From: Saposhnikovia divaricata
Lineage: Eukaryota > Streptophyta > Magnoliopsida > Apiales > Apiaceae
NCBI GenBank assembly: GCA_036435485.1
Contig: CM071594.1
Location: forward strand, 200,224,216-200,288,215
Length of the DNA: 64,000 bases
Direction of reading: 5' to 3'
Part shown: piece after piece, positions 31,376 to 44,100 of the stretch
How positions within the stretch are numbered: the first letter of the stretch is position 1
Layout: each line of letters begins with the position of its first letter
The notes under the pieces: generated by a model
Told to the model about the DNA's origin: nothing
Database searches by the model: none
The model's input: the letters and a program-made list of their open reading frames with translations, nothing else
Program-made: the position numbers and the translations under genes

Positions 31376-33517
31376 TTAGCTTTTCCTTCCCCAAAATAAA
31401 GTTAATTCCGTGTCAACAACCTTTTCTTTACCCTTACGCCTAGTAGATTTTTCTTGATCATCCAACTTTTCCCCCTCAGTTGTGTTATCCTCCAGAGTAG
31501 TAGGATGTGGAGTTGGTAAATTAGACGAAGATGGCTTTACCAAGGAGTTGATTGCATCATTTAACTGGGTTGCCATGGTGTTCAATTGAACCTGGAATAC
31601 ATTATGTTGAATAAGTTGCAAATTTTTGATTTCCGCAATGGACTTACAGATATTTGGCAACTCTTTCTCCATTGTTTGGACCCGTGTAAGGAGTCTGTTG
31701 TATTCCTTTCTGGTTACAGGTGCATGTGGTTGAGTAGGTTGCTCACTCGTACGTTCTGCAGGTGTTTCACTCAACACTCTATATTCACTCGGTTTAGTGG
31801 TTTGGGTTACACTTACATGTTCTGTTCGTGTTTCCCTCAACTCTCCTCTAGAGCTTCCACCGATATGTGTACCTGAAAATGAAATCATCCTAGCCCTTTT
31901 TTCAGAGGTCACGGATGGTGCAATGAAAGTTCGTGAGCTTCCGTCCTCGCATGAAGCGAGTTGCCGACCACTGGTAAAGAGTGGTAAATCTCGAAAGAGA
32001 TCCAGAGATTTTCCCTCTCGGAGGTTAAACTTGAATCGATTAAATGGCACAAAACCCAAGTTTCCCTCGTATGTCTGTGAAGACACTTGGTTCATAAAAG
32101 AACCACCTACCGATGGATCTTTCCGTAAAATGGAAGATTCACCTGCAGTTATTGAGGTAGGTAATTCCACCTCGGATGCCTGTGAAGGCATTTGATCTTT
32201 AGAAAATCATCAACCACTCTTATGTTCCGTGAAATGGAACTCAAGATAGTTGCTCCCGTCAATTCAACCTCATTTACATTTTCACTCATTGGATAAGGAA
32301 GAAATGTTTCACTAACAGTTGCCGTTACCTCAGATTCATTGGGTTTACTCCGTTTAGAATGAGGTAGAGTGGCTGATGTAACTAACTCCTTATGTGGTGT
32401 TGCTGAGGCACTATCTCTCTCAAAAGTGTTGATGGATGGTCGTTTAAGTGACAATTGAGGTGTAGGAGTTTGTTGTGTTTGTGTTTGCATTTGTAAAATG
32501 GGCTCTTCGACCTGTGTTAGAGTCGGTGGGATTTCCTGCTCTTGGTCGGGTAAGATGGCCACTAGGGGCTGTAGAAACTGTATTTCCTGTGACACCCACT
32601 AGGGGCTGTAGAAACTGTATTTCTTGTGACACAGCAGGGAATACAGAGGTTGGAATAGCAGGGATTGAAATATTTCCTTGTCGTATACCTGCTCTCACTG
32701 GTCTTAGTAACAACGGAAGTGGGACAGTCTTTAGATATTCAGTTAGGATTGTAGGCACATCTGTATATTTCTTTTTGCTTATGTAATTAATTACATTCGT
32801 CTTTATGGAAGAACATTCCACCTTTTGACCATTTTCCAAGCGTGCCCTGTCTTCATCATTCAAAAAATCATTTAATATTAGCTGTAGAAACCTTGGATAT
32901 AGACATTTGACATTTTGAGCCTGAACATCTCTTGTTCCCAAGTGTTTCATCTTTAAAATGATTTGACCAAGCACTATTTTTACAAAATTAATCCTCAAAT
33001 TATTGGCGACCGCATGCCCTATTTTTTGAGTAAATTCAGGTATTCGATCTTGATTTGTTCTATCTGAGGAAAAAACATGGTTAAGAGTGTGAAAGAAGAA
33101 ATTCCAATACTGGGTTAGAAACGTTCTATAATGATTACCAGTATTGAAATTGCCATCTTGGTACCTTATAAAATGAAAGAACATTTCAATCTGTTAAGGT
33201 GTAGGATCAAAAACAAGATTTTCCATAGGAAAATGAAGAATTCGATTAACATCTCGTTCAGTGACCCTAATCGACCTACCAAACAGTCGATATATGATTG
33301 CACACCCGTCTTGTCCAGAAGTGTTAACCACACTGCAATATAGTTCACGCAATGCATCATGATTAAGCTGCACTGGTGTAACTAAAGCATAGCGAATTAA
33401 TGAATGTTCATTCAGAAATTGTGTCCAAGCCCAAAATTGCTCATCCAGAATGGTTTCGATTTGCTGAATGGAAATAGGATTAACTTTAGCAATTAAAAAG
33501 CTTCCCTGCAATGCCAT
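31376..33517 (-). pseudogene. SIRE extra ORF downstream of RNase H
   Basis: About 714 codons from ATG 33517 (MALQGSFLIAKVN) to TAA at 31378-31376. It has a stop at 33196-33194, one frameshift from a 37-bp tandem duplication (32559-32595 / 32596-32632) and a second, compensating shift near 32200. The N-terminal part (ALRELYCSVVNTSG ... FGRSIRVTERDVNRILHFP) resembles the putative plant transposon protein domain found in many plant repeats; the middle is Gln/Thr-rich and the C-terminal part has a coiled coil (LLTRVQTMEKELPNICKSI). SIRE elements are known for an ORF here sometimes called env-like; I see no membrane segment or signal peptide, so a surface role is not supported. Confidence 0.7.
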
Positions 33518-33547
33518 TTTCAAAACTTTGAGAAAATTCAAAAACAA

Positions 33548-34147
33548 GGGTTAGCTTTTATAAAGGATGATGCATAAAGCAAGAATATAAAATCCGATCT
33601 AAAAACCACCAGCTAGATTGAGAGATCTTTCCGATCAAAGCTCGAAATATTCAGCAATTATGTGTATATGCTCTGTATATCTGAAAAATGATGATGTTAA
33701 ACACAAACAAAAACTCATCATTTATAAGGTTTCAAGGACTAGTGGGTTAGGTGAGAGCGTGATAGGTTAGGTTAGAAAAGAAATTAAATGCATTTATCAC
33801 CGCTCAATAATTCTAACCAAACAACCTAACCAGCCGAAAAACATCTTATCACCGAGACCTATCAGCCTATGTACACATATACACATATTTAATACTTCTA
33901 ATTATTATGGATTTAAAAATACTCACGCAGTAAATCAAGAATTAATCCACAATAATCAGATAAACTCACAATTAAATAGATATAAAATTAACAAAATATC
34001 ATTAATTGATATATGTCAATAAAATATTTATTTAATTATGCTACAATGATATCTCCAGAATAATCATGCAGATAAGCAAATAAAACAAACAAAATCCAGA
34101 GAATGAAATTCACTGGCTGCAATAAATTGAACAGACATTTTAAAAGA
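33548..34147. other. SIRE spacer between RNase H and the extra ORF
   Basis: About 600 AT-rich bases without a reading frame, probably the leader of the downstream ORF. Confidence 0.55.
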
Positions 34148-37100
34148 TCATGTGAAATTTAACATACCAAGCTCACTTACCAACCTTGAAAAGGTTGCTT
34201 CATCCAAAGATTTAGTAAAAATGTCTGCCAACTGTTTTTCACTAGGAACAAAATGCAGTTCCACAGTGCCTTCCATCACATGCTCCCTGATGAAATGGTA
34301 TCTGATGTCTCTGTGCTTGGTTCTAGAATGCTGCACTGGATTCTGTGATATTGCAATTGCACTAGTGTTATCACAGAAAATTGGGATCTTTTCAACTTTA
34401 ACTCCATAGTCAAGTAGTTGATTTCTTATCCATAGAATCTGTGAACAACAACTCCCAACTGCTATGTATTCAGCCTCTACAGTTGAGGTAGATATTGAGT
34501 TCTGCTTCTTACTGAACCATGAGACCAGCTTGTTTCCCAAGAATTGACAGGTTCCTGTTGTACTTTTTCTATCCATTTTGCAACCTGCATAATCTGCATC
34601 TGAGTAACCAATTAGATCAAAACCAGAATCTCTATGGTACCAAATGCAAGGTTTGGTGTTCCCTTGAGATATCTGAAAATCCTTTTAATAGCTACTAAGT
34701 GAGATTCCCTAGGATCAGCTTGAAATCTAGCACATAAACATGTAGCAAACATAATATCAGGTCTATTAGCTGTTAAGTATAAAAGAGATTCAACCATGCC
34801 CCTATAGCTTGTCATGTCCACCTTCTTTTCCTTAGTATTCAGTTCAAGCTTAGCGGCAGTGGCCATGGGTGTTTTTGCAGAAGAGCAATCTGCTAAATCA
34901 AACCTTTTTAAAAGATCATAAATGTATTTTGTTTGACTTATAAAAATTCCCTCATTCACTTGTTTAACTTGTAAACCAAGAAAATAAGTTAATTCACCCA
35001 TCATACTCATATCATATCTACTTTGCATGAGTTTGGCAAATCTCTTGCAAAGTTTCTTATCTGTAGACCCAAATATTATATCATCTACATAAACTTGGAC
35101 AAGTATCATAGAGCCATTGACATTTCTATAAAAGAGAGTTTTATCAATAGTACCTCAAATGAAGTGATTCTCTATAAGGAACTGTGAGAGTGTGTCATAC
35201 CAGGCTCAAGGTGCTTGCTTCAGGCCATAGAGTGCTTTGAGTAGAAAGAACACATATTCTGGAAAGTCTGGATCTTCAAAACCAGGCGGTTGACTAACAT
35301 ACACCTCCTCCTCCAGAATACCATTCAGAAATGCACTCTTGACGTCCATTTGATAGACTTTGAAATTGGCATGCGCTGCATAGGCCTGGAAGATCCTTAT
35401 TGCTTCTAACCTTGCCATTGGAGCAAAGGTTTCTTCAAAATCAATTCCTTCCTCTTGACAGTAGCCTTTAGCAACTAATCTAGCTTTATTCCTTGTGACT
35501 ATGTCATTCTCATCCATCTTGTTCTTGAATACCCATTTAGTGCCAATCACTGATTTGTCTTTAGGTTTGGGTACAAGTTTCCATACTTCATTTCTTTCAA
35601 ACTGGTTTAGCTCTTCTTGCATTGCTAAAACCCAGTCTGGATCAAGAAGAGCATGTTCAACTCTCTTTGGTTCCTCTTTGGATAGAAAACTGCTATATAA
35701 GCATTCTTCATGAGTTGCTCTTCTGGTTTGGACCTTTGCATTAGGATCTCCAATGATAAGCTCAAATGGATGATCCCTGCTCCATTTTCTTTGTGGTGGT
35801 AAGTTTGACCTTGATGAAGTGGCTTCATTTTCTCTGTGTTGATCATTGTGAGAAACTCCCCCTGAGTGTATGGCCCTCGATATTGATGGAGTACTTGCAG
35901 ATTCATCAATAGATGCTTCTCTTTGATTTCCAACTGATGGTGTAAGTTGCTCTTCAACAGGTGGTTCATTCTGCACTTCAACTGATGTTCCTTCTCTATT
36001 TCTCACACCATTTGATCTCCATTCTTCATCATCATCATCTTCACTTTCTTCAACACTTCTCTCATTCTCAAATGAGAGAGACTCATGAAAACCTTCATCT
36101 ACTAGACCAGATATTTTTTTGTCATCAAAGACAACATGTATGGACTCCATTACAATGTTTAGTCTTAGGTTGTAGACTCTGTAGGATTTTCCAGCTGAGT
36201 ATCCAACAAAGATAGCTTCATCTACCTTTGAATCAAATTTTCCAAGATGCTCACCATGATTTTTCAGTATAAAGCATTTGCATCCAAAGACATGCAGAAA
36301 GTTGATTGTTGGTTTCTTGCCGTTGAAAAATTGATAAGGTGTCATGCCTTTTATTTGATTGACCAAAGAAATATTCTGAGTGTAGCATGCAGTGTTTATA
36401 GCTTCTACCCAGAAGTATGTTTGTAGCTTAGACTCTTCAAGAATTGTTCTTGCAGCTTCAATTAGAGTTCTGTTCTTTCTTTCCACTACACCATTTTGTT
36501 GAGGAGTTCTTGGTGCAAAGAATTCTTGGATAATTCCTTCTTCTTCACAAAACTCTCTTATTACAGAATTCTTGAACTCGGTTCCATTGTCACTTCTAAT
36601 TCTCCTTACTTTGCGTATAGGATTGTTGTTGACTATCTTGATATGATTTATAATGACTTCACCCACCTTATCCTTAGAGTACAGAAAGAATGTCCAAGAG
36701 AATTTTGAGAAATCATCAATAATCACAAGACAGTATTTCTTCTTTGAGATTGACAACACATTGACTGATCCAAAGAGATCCATGTGAAGTAGTTGCAAGG
36801 GTTGATCAATTGATGACATTGACTTTGATTTGAAAGAGGCCTTCTTCTGCTTCCATTTCTGGCATGCATCACACAATCCATCCTTGGAGTAATCCAATTT
36901 TGGAATACCTCTAACCAAATCCTTCTTTACCAACTCATTCATTGCTTTAAAACTCAAGTGTGACAATCTTTTGTGCCAAAGCCAACCTTCATCTATACTT
37001 GCCTTGCTGAGAAGACATGTAGTCATGTTTGCATTTTTTGAATTGAAGTCAGCAATGTACACATTTCCTCTTCTATCTCCTGTCAACACTACCTTGTTGT

Positions 37101-37398
37101 CACTTTTCTTAAAGATGACACAAGCTTCATATGTGAACCAGACATTCTGGCCTTTATCACACAGTTGACTGACACTTAGCAAGTTATGCTTAAGTCCATC
37201 AACCAGTGCTACTTCTTCAATGACAACATTCCCTTGTGAAATCAAGCCATATCCTCTAGTATATCCTTTGCTGTTGTCTCCAAAGGTAATGCTAGGGCCA
37301 GCTCTCTCCTTAAACTTAGTGAGCAGGGTAGAATCTCCAGTCATATGCCTAGAACAACCACTGTCCAGATACCAAAGATTCTTTCTGTTTCCCTGCAC
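34148..37398 (-). pseudogene. pol: SIRE pol: protease, integrase, RT, RNase H
   Basis: Protease WYLDSGCSRHMTGD near 37375. Integrase zinc part WHKRLSHLSF ... CDACQKWKQ, catalytic D in HMDLFG, D in RSDNGTEF and E in NGVVERKN. RT: GTKWVFKNK, LARLVAKGYCQEEGID-type stretch, YQMDVKSAFLNG and YVDD in VQVYVDDIIFG (near 35090). RNase H: STTGTCQFLG, STVEAEYIA, IFCDNTSA, HRDIRYHFIRE. Breaks: TGA about 35204-35206 (KQAP then AWYDT), a further stop before 35109 and a frameshift between 34612 and 34576. The frame differs from gag; GTGTGCAG just before the protease looks like a splice acceptor but could be chance. Confidence 0.93.
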
Positions 37399-37412
37399 AC
37401 ATCAAAACAAAA

Positions 37413-39799
37413 TCAAGTTGATTTTGGTACCCAAGTTTTCTTGGGTCCTACCTTGTTAGCCAATTTCTTACCCTTCAAATCCCTTTTAACTGAGAGTTTA
37501 GATTGAGTTAAATCAATTTTCACTTTAGGTTTGGGCCTTTGAGAGACAGAATTTGATACTTGCTTATATTTGTTATAGTTAATAGCATTGTTAGGCATAG
37601 TCTGTGCAAACATGTTATTCATCATCCATGGCATTTGAGGCATATTGAAAGCATTGTAGTATGGATAATGCATGAATGTCATGTTAGCATATTGACTAGA
37701 TGCATGAGCAGAAGGAGCATACATATTTGGCATAACATTCATAGCAGGCACAAACATAGGCATGTTAGGCATCAAAGGATTTTTCTTAGCTTTGCAGTTG
37801 GTAGATAAATGATTAATACTTCCACACTTTACACATTCTTTCCTAGGAGCATATTTATCAAGTGTGTAATTGTTGTGTTTGTTAATCCCTACCTTACCAT
37901 TTCTGTTCTTTTTCTTGTCCTTAACACCTGACTTAACATTTTCTAACTTGTCCTTCAATTGTTTGTGGGACAAGTTGCCTATGTTTCTTTTCTCAGCTGA
38001 TTCAGTATTGCTACATTCTCCATTAACAAAGTTCTTGTTGACAGGCCCGTACTTTTTATTCAATTTAGTTAAAGTTTCTTTGCTAACAGGCTTAAGTCTT
38101 AAAGAACATTCTTTTTCGACTAAATCACTGTCTGAAGTAACTTCCCTATCAACATCTAACTTAGCTTCTGCTAATTTGCAGAAAGAATCAATTCCTTGAA
38201 CATTACGAATTTCCTCAGTTACAACTGCTGATCCTTTCCACTTAGCAATCAGATTCTGTTCCTCTACTAACTGTTTCTTTAAAACTTCCTATCTCTTTAT
38301 AGCCTCAATCATTTCATTTTTAGCATCCAAGCAATCTCTTCTCAAAGTTTGAAACTCAATCAACTGTATTTCTATTAAAGTATTCTTATCACTTAACTTT
38401 TCATTAAGGTCTTTAATCCTCTTATTCTCTCTGTTAAGTGATTTTAAGGTAACATGCATGTTATACAATTCAATAGACATTTCATCAATTGTGCTAGCAC
38501 ATTCAGCTTTAGAAAGATCAGTTAAGATTGTAGAGAATACCTGGTTGCTTGCTGAGCTAGCTTATTCATCAGTTTCGTTTGCCATGAGTGCAAGATTGAC
38601 AAACTCCTCTTCTGCATCTGAGTCACCTCCAGCAGCCCAGCCACTGTCTTTTGACACGAATGCTCTCCCTTGTTGGTTGAGAAGATCAAAATATTTCTTC
38701 TTGTAATCAACAGCCTCGAACTGTTTCTTCTCTTTCTCAGCTTTGGATTTTCTGCATTCATTGGCAAAGTGATCAGCAATTCCACAGTTATAGCATTTGA
38801 TCTTTGATCTTTCAACCACATCCTTGTTCGGTTGATAGCTTTTCTTGAATTGCCCGGCTCCTGCTGGATTCTTCTTGAATCTTAGATTCGAAAATCGCTT
38901 TGACAGAAATGCCAAATACTCATCTAGATCTTCAGCTTCATCCTCACTTAATGCATCAGGTTCTTCAATCATCTTGCTTTTACCTTTGCTAGTTTCAGCT
39001 TCACCTTCACAAGTTTTTGAACTTAGTGTGGCTTCTACACTCTTCATTCTTCCACCACATTGGATTGTTGGAATATTGGCCACCAAGGCAACAGATCCAC
39101 CTTTCTTCTGGATTTTCTCCACTTCCTCATCTTGCTGCATTTCAAGCTCATAGGTCTTCAGGATGCCATACAGTCTCTTAAGTGTAAAATCTTTGTAGTC
39201 TTGAGAGTTCCTCAACGAGACTGTCACTGGCTTCCATTCCTTAGGAAGAGATCTCAGAAACTTTAGGTTGGAGTCCTTGGTTTCATATTTTCTTCAATAC
39301 AACTTTAAAACATTCAGTAACTTTTGAAACCTACTCTGAATATGTCTGTTAGATTTTCACCAGAGAAGTAGTGAAAATGCTCATATTGTTGTATTATGAG
39401 CTGCATCTTGTTCTCTCTGACCTGCTCAGTCCCTTCACAGATGGTTTGGATAATGTCCCACATTTGCTTAGCAGTGGTGCAGTTAATGACATTATCAAAC
39501 ATGTCTTGATCGATTCCATTGAACAAAATGTTCATGGTCTTCCTATCTTTGTGAATTTCCTCCAAGTCTTCATCTGTGTACTCAGCTTGATTCTTTGGAA
39601 TAGGCCTTCTAGCAGCTACAGTTTCAGCATCTTGACCAATCCCAGAGTTGGCCTTCATTGCAACATGAGGTCCTTTCTCTATGCAATCTACATAGCCTTC
39701 ATCGATGGCTGAGAGATGAAGGTGCATTTTTTCTTTCCAGTGAAAGTAATTATCTTTGTCATGCATTGGAATCTTCACGCCTATATCCTTAATTCCCAT
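37413..39799 (-). pseudogene. gag: SIRE gag, long form
   Basis: ATG 39799 (MGIKDIGVKIPMHD). Capsid-like part (DNYFHWKEKMHLHLSAI ... MWDIIQTICEGTEQVRENK), then a frameshift near 39330 and a TGA shortly after. The frame resumes (PKEWKPVTVSLRNSQDYKD) to a zinc knuckle CYNCGIADHFANEC (about 38790) and continues through stops near 38562 and 38289 into a long C-terminal part: coiled coil (LNRENKRIKDLNEKLSDK), a second knuckle-like CVKCGSINHLSTNC (about 37830) and a Met/Asn/Pro-rich stretch. The unusually long Gag is characteristic of SIRE. TGA at 37413 ends it before pol. Confidence 0.88.
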
Positions 39800-39836
39800 G
39801 GTAGTGATCTTTAAACTTCTTGTATGTTAGAAGCTT

Positions 39837-39848
39837 GCTTTGATACCA
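39837..39848 (-). promoter_or_regulatory. SIRE primer-binding site (tRNA-Met)
   Basis: Minus strand TGGTATCAAAGC two bases after the 5' LTR end; one base (A for G) departs from the usual TGGTATCAGAGC. Confidence 0.85.
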
Positions 39849-39850
39849 AT

Positions 39851-40890
39851 TGTTAGGTCCCGAAGTATCGTAGAAGGGGGGTTGAATACGATACTACCAA
39901 AAATAAAAAATAATTCCGAGAATATATCTTTATTGATAATAAACTCGAAGGGATGTTACAACTTCTAATCCAATGGATTAGCTTCAAAACAGAGCACTCC
40001 TAAGGATAGTTTAGGCATGAGGACCTTCTACCCGACACTTCCTGAAAGCGGGCTAAGCTGGCTTTCCTACTAGATGGACTGTCTAGCAGTTTACACAGAA
40101 AAGATATAAGAGAGAGAAGAGAGATTTGTGTGTTGAGGTGTGTTTCGAAATGAAATACAACAGGCCTATTTATAGGTTATAGAAAATCACTATGCAGCTA
40201 ATATACGTAACTGATGACGATACCGCTGCCTATTTTTCTTCTTCAATCAGCTAAACTTTCAAAATCAAAATGCTTGACCTGCTTACTTTTCCAAAAGTTT
40301 GATTGATACTTTTGCTTTTTATATGAATAGTAATTTTGGTTACTATTCATATGAATAGTAATTTCGGTTACTATTCATATGAATAGTAATTTAGTTACTA
40401 TTCATGTGAATAGTGATTTCAGATACTATTCATTTTCCTCTTAATTTGACATCCTTAAATATTCAACTTCCAATTAAATAGAGGATATCAATGCTGCTCC
40501 AAACTCAATCATACCTCTTGAACAGTTTTTCTGAGTTAGATACTTTGATTCCTTTGTGAAGTGTTGACGCCTAGTGCAACTGGTCTGGTTCACAGACGAC
40601 TAACATTCACTCGTGGTCTTCGTATCATGTCTTTAAGAACACTGCTAAGAATTGTGCAACCATAAAAACTTTATCACTGGAATCTTTTGGCCCTTCAACT
40701 GAATTATCTGTACATCTTATTTTGTCACCGAGGCTTGATCATGTTAATGAACTTCTTTCAGCAACTTGATCCTTATTGATGCCTGTTCTTCAAATTTCAC
40801 GATCCCTGTATAGAGTTAATATTATTTATCTTTTATCCTAGTTGAGTTATATATGTCTCTATTACATATTACATTACATTATGCTTTACA
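39851..40890 (-). mobile_element. 5' LTR of SIRE
   Basis: 1,040 bp, matches 30088-31146 with scattered substitutions and one fewer ATTCATATGAAT unit (40317-40432). Plus-strand CTTGC follows at 40891. Confidence 0.93.
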
Positions 40891-40932
40891 CTTGCGATTT
40901 AAAATTGTATTTATTTTAGCACATCAAGTTTT

Positions 40933-40950
40933 TGGCACCGCTACCGGGGA
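40933..40950 (+). promoter_or_regulatory. Athila-like primer-binding site
   Basis: TGGCACCGCTACCGGGGA seven bases after a CACATCA LTR end. It differs from the form TGGCGCCGTTGCCGGGGA, common in Athila/Tat elements, at three positions, so it is a mutated copy. Confidence 0.7.
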
Positions 40951-40997
40951 CTAATCATTTTTCGCGCCTTGATTTTTAATTGTTTGGATTAGTTTTG

Positions 40998-41266
40998 ATT
41001 TCTGCTTAATAAGTTCCTGGAGAGGGCATACAACGTTCTTATCGAAAACTTCATTACGAAGTATGGAGTTGAGAATGCTGAAATGGAAAGAGTTACGACA
41101 AAGTCATTTGATGCAAGTTTTCGGCGTAGTGATATAGTACCAGTAGATTTACAAAAATCAACCAAGAAGATAGCGATTTATATAAAATATATCAACTCCA
41201 CACTTCGTAATGAAGTTTTCGATAAGAACGTTGTATGCCCTCTCCAGGAACTTATTAAGCAGAAAT
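40998..41266. repeat. 75-bp near-perfect inverted repeat with 119-bp loop
   Basis: Arms 40998-41072 and 41192-41266 pair along 75 bases with a single mismatch (A at 41063). The right arm is coding in the ORF below and the left arm is its reverse copy. An RNA read through this region would form a long hairpin. Confidence 0.92.
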
Positions 41267-41325
41267 TTCTCTCGGGCGCTGGTTCTTCATCTTCTGGTGG
41301 CGGTGGTGGTGGTGCAAGAAAATGA
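41083..41325 (+). CDS. Unidentified 80-residue ORF, possibly a captured gene fragment
   Basis: ATG 41083 to TGA 41323-41325; the frame is open further upstream into the left inverted arm (to about 41000), so the start is uncertain. Product basic and helical (STKKIAIYIKYINSTLRNEV), ending in a Ser/Gly run (SGAGSSSSGGGGGGARK) like the disordered C-terminus of a real protein. I do not recognise the family. Its place after an LTR primer site, where gag is expected, suggests a fragment captured by a non-autonomous retroelement. Confidence 0.35.
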   Translation: MERVTTKSFDASFRRSDIVPVDLQKSTKKIAIYIKYINSTLRNEVFDKNVVCPLQELIKQKFLSGAGSSSSGGGGGGARK

Positions 41326-43088
41326 TTTCAGAACCTGCAAAATAATGTTTTAAGTTTATGCATTATCTGCTTTTTATTTATGTTTGTTTGGTGTGCTATT
41401 TTTGTTTATTATGTACGTATATACATTTGAATGTTGTTGATGTACCCCTCAAACTCAACAATTGAGTTTGTTTAATTAGGTTTTTTATTAATGGAATGAA
41501 ATTATATATAACAATCTTAAAATCAAATAGCTAACCATTTAAAAATATTGCAATTTGTTAATTAAGGATGAAATTAACAATCAGAAGGGTATTGTTGGAC
41601 AAGAATAGCGGAAAGACAAGATTCAAGATTAAGAGCAAGACAATTAAAAGTAATACTGAGGCAAGTAGTCGGTTAATTTGATTTGCACATTACAAGAATT
41701 GCCGAAATTATCACTAGTGTTTCTAGTGATAGCTTTTTTATTCAAGATGTTATCATTAAAAGGTTTAATTGTATATATTCTATATTAACCTCCTTTTAGT
41801 TATCTGGTATCTGCTTAATTGCATCAATTGTCTTTGACCATTCCCTACCCAAAGTCCATGTATGCAATAGATAGGTATTTAAGGACAGAATAAACATGTC
41901 TATTAAACTTCAGTGTTGTACAGTATAAGATATGTATTAAGTCCTGAACATTCTGATATAGATGGAAAAATGATGATAAGTTGCAATTACTTGTACATTT
42001 TGAAAAGAAATTTGTCACTATATTATATACTGGTTTAACAATTCAGTCCTTAATTTTTCAGGTCAGGTTGAGTCCTACTGCTATCAAGTCGTAGAACAAT
42101 TTTTTTCGGTGTCTTTGTGCTTGAAATTAATGAAAAATTTAATAGAGAACTAGAACAAATGAACAACAATGAAAACAAATTAAATTTCATCTTTAATACT
42201 GTTAATTTCATCCTTAATATTAGTAAAAGGTTAGAATAAACTATATTAAGTTAGAATGATCAAAATAACCAGTAAAAGGTTGACGTATAAACTTTAAGAT
42301 AGATTCTGTGAGGGTTACGAATAAAATAAGCAACCAATTGGCGATAAGCTAAGTAACACAAAACAGTGCATTATGTTTTCCGGAACATACATTAATCTTA
42401 ATCAATTACTTAAAATGTATAAATTAAAGTAACATCCACTTGTGTATATAAATGTGCATGTAGATTAGGGATATACCTCTTCGATGTTACAGATGAACAA
42501 AGAGTCAACTCCTTTAGATGAATCACCAATGGAATTCATGAGCTTGCTAGTTATATAAATCACAGGCATGAAGATGCCATCACCAATGGTTCCTATTAAA
42601 ATAAGACTGTCAAGAATCTATTATGCATAAAAATGGATCAAACATATCCAATGTTCTACTTTTTTAATTCTTTCTACGTTGTTGCTTCAAATTTTTTTAA
42701 TAATTTAATAGAGGTATCAGACAAAGGAAATGGTAGGGGGGTTTCTACATATATTGGCTAATGTTCTGGGAAACCGTGGCTATGCATGCGGATGGAACAT
42801 ATACTTTCTCTCTGCAATATTGTATTCTAGTTTCTAGTTGTTATGTTAAAGACCTGTTAGTTTATCATAGAAAACTGTAATGGTGCCGGGGAGGGAACCA
42901 CGGAGTTAAAAAATCAAGTTTGAGGGGATGAACTATTTTTCCCTTAAAAACTAAGAATATACAATTTTTCTCAAAAATTTTACTACTAATTTTATAATTA
43001 TACAAGATTTTGGGGTGATGGTCGCACCCGCCGGCCACCCCTTGCCTCTATCCCTAAATGGAGTTATGGTTAACTGTCTGTAGACAAT
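41326..43088. other. AT-rich DNA, no gene recognised
   Basis: 1.8 kb. A worn inverted pair TATCACTAG / CTAGTGATA at 41708-41733 and short poly-T runs are all that stand out. Confidence 0.5.
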
Positions 43089-43350
43089 TAGGGGTGTGCA
43101 CGGGTTGGTTCGGTTCGGTTCGCTTTCTAGCTATAATTACCAAACCGTGTATTTTGGTTCAGTTTGTTTTTTTATTTTGTAACTGTTACCAAACCGTTCT
43201 AAAATGTTTTTTCCGGTTCGGTTAATCATTGTCTGCTTTTTTTCAATTTTATTTAATCAAAAATATAATTAGATTTAATAATAATAATTTTAAAATTTTA
43301 ACATAAAATAAAATAATCTTATAATTTACAATGGTATAATTTTTATTATC
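43089..43350 (+). mobile_element. hAT-type MITE fragment (TAGGGGTGTGCACGG end)
   Basis: Begins TAGGGGTGTGCACGGGTTGG and continues with GGTTCGGTTCGGTT repeats and ACCAAACCG inverted partners, a common non-autonomous plant hAT family. The other terminus is not seen. A relative lies at 58206. Confidence 0.6.
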
Positions 43351-43869
43351 ACACAATTACCAATACAATTTATAAACCAAACTGAAGTAAGAGGAGATGA
43401 TTGGGTGTACACAGAATTGAAAGGTGTATATAGCCTATCAACTTAATCGTCTAGAAATGAACTATTTGATCATTCAAACTTCCGATGAAAAACTAGCATG
43501 AAAGCCCATGCAAAGCGCGGACACCATTTTAATTCATATAATTCGACTTTTTTTATTTTTCAAATACATAACATGTAGTTTTGAAACACTATGTACTGAT
43601 AATATGAATCATATGATGTATTTGCGAAAAATTTATTTTTATGGAAATTAATATTAGCTTAAACTTCTTACTAAAATTCCAGTTATGATCATAACATTAT
43701 AATCACACCTAATAATTTAAAAAACATAACTTCAAAATAGTGAAAGACCAAACAATTCGCAGTTTCTAAAATCTAACCATGAGTTAGTCAATTCACATGT
43801 GGTATATATATGAGCAAGTGTTAAAATAAGAACCTATACTGAAATGAGAACTGAAAACTAATTTGAGAC

Positions 43870-43902
<33 letters not shown>

Positions 43903-44100
43903 TTAATCATAGCCACACATTCATACATAATTTACTTCTCCATCTCCATCCTCATGCCCCCTCTAATTTCGGCGACCTATTATACAATCAATTGTAATAC
44001 CTAACTATCATCATCACCTTTTTCTCTGCTTATATATTCCATTTGTCATCATCATTCATGATCTCTCGCACACACACACACACTTATATATATATATATA
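43351..44100. other. AT-rich DNA with microsatellites
   Basis: No gene seen. (TA)n at about 43882-43902, (CA)n at 44068-44083 and (TA)n at 44086-44100, the last being the left target flank of the fold-back element. Confidence 0.6.

Larger units (their letters stand above)
30088..40890 (-). mobile_element. Full-length Ty1/copia SIRE element, 10.8 kb, with decayed genes
   Basis: LTRs 30088-31146 and 39851-40890 (TGTTAGGTCC...GCTTTACA on plus). Flanks CTTAC (30083-30087) and CTTGC (40891-40895) are a 5-bp target duplication with one change. On the minus strand: tRNA-Met primer site, long gag, protease, integrase, RT, RNase H (the copia order), a further large ORF, purine tract and 3' LTR. A long gag and an ORF after RNase H fit the SIRE lineage. 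Stops and frameshifts are found in every gene. Confidence 0.93.
27837..41330 (+). mobile_element. Athila-like Ty3/gypsy 5' LTR and internal start, split by SIRE
   Basis: The LTR appears to start TGATAATTGCATA (27837), is interrupted at 30087 by SIRE and resumes at 40896 to end CACATCA at 40926, then TGGCACCGCTACCGGGGA. That primer-site form and the spacing AGTTTT before it are typical of Athila/Tat elements. LTR length without SIRE is about 2.3 kb. No gag or pol follows, so the copy is truncated or a non-autonomous derivative. The right-hand limit (41330) is a guess. Open frames in the LTR (for example 28709-29071) are low-complexity. Confidence 0.6.

Noticed and set aside
31586..32195. Plus-strand ORFs across the SIRE extra gene
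   Set aside because: Shadows of the minus-strand coding frame.
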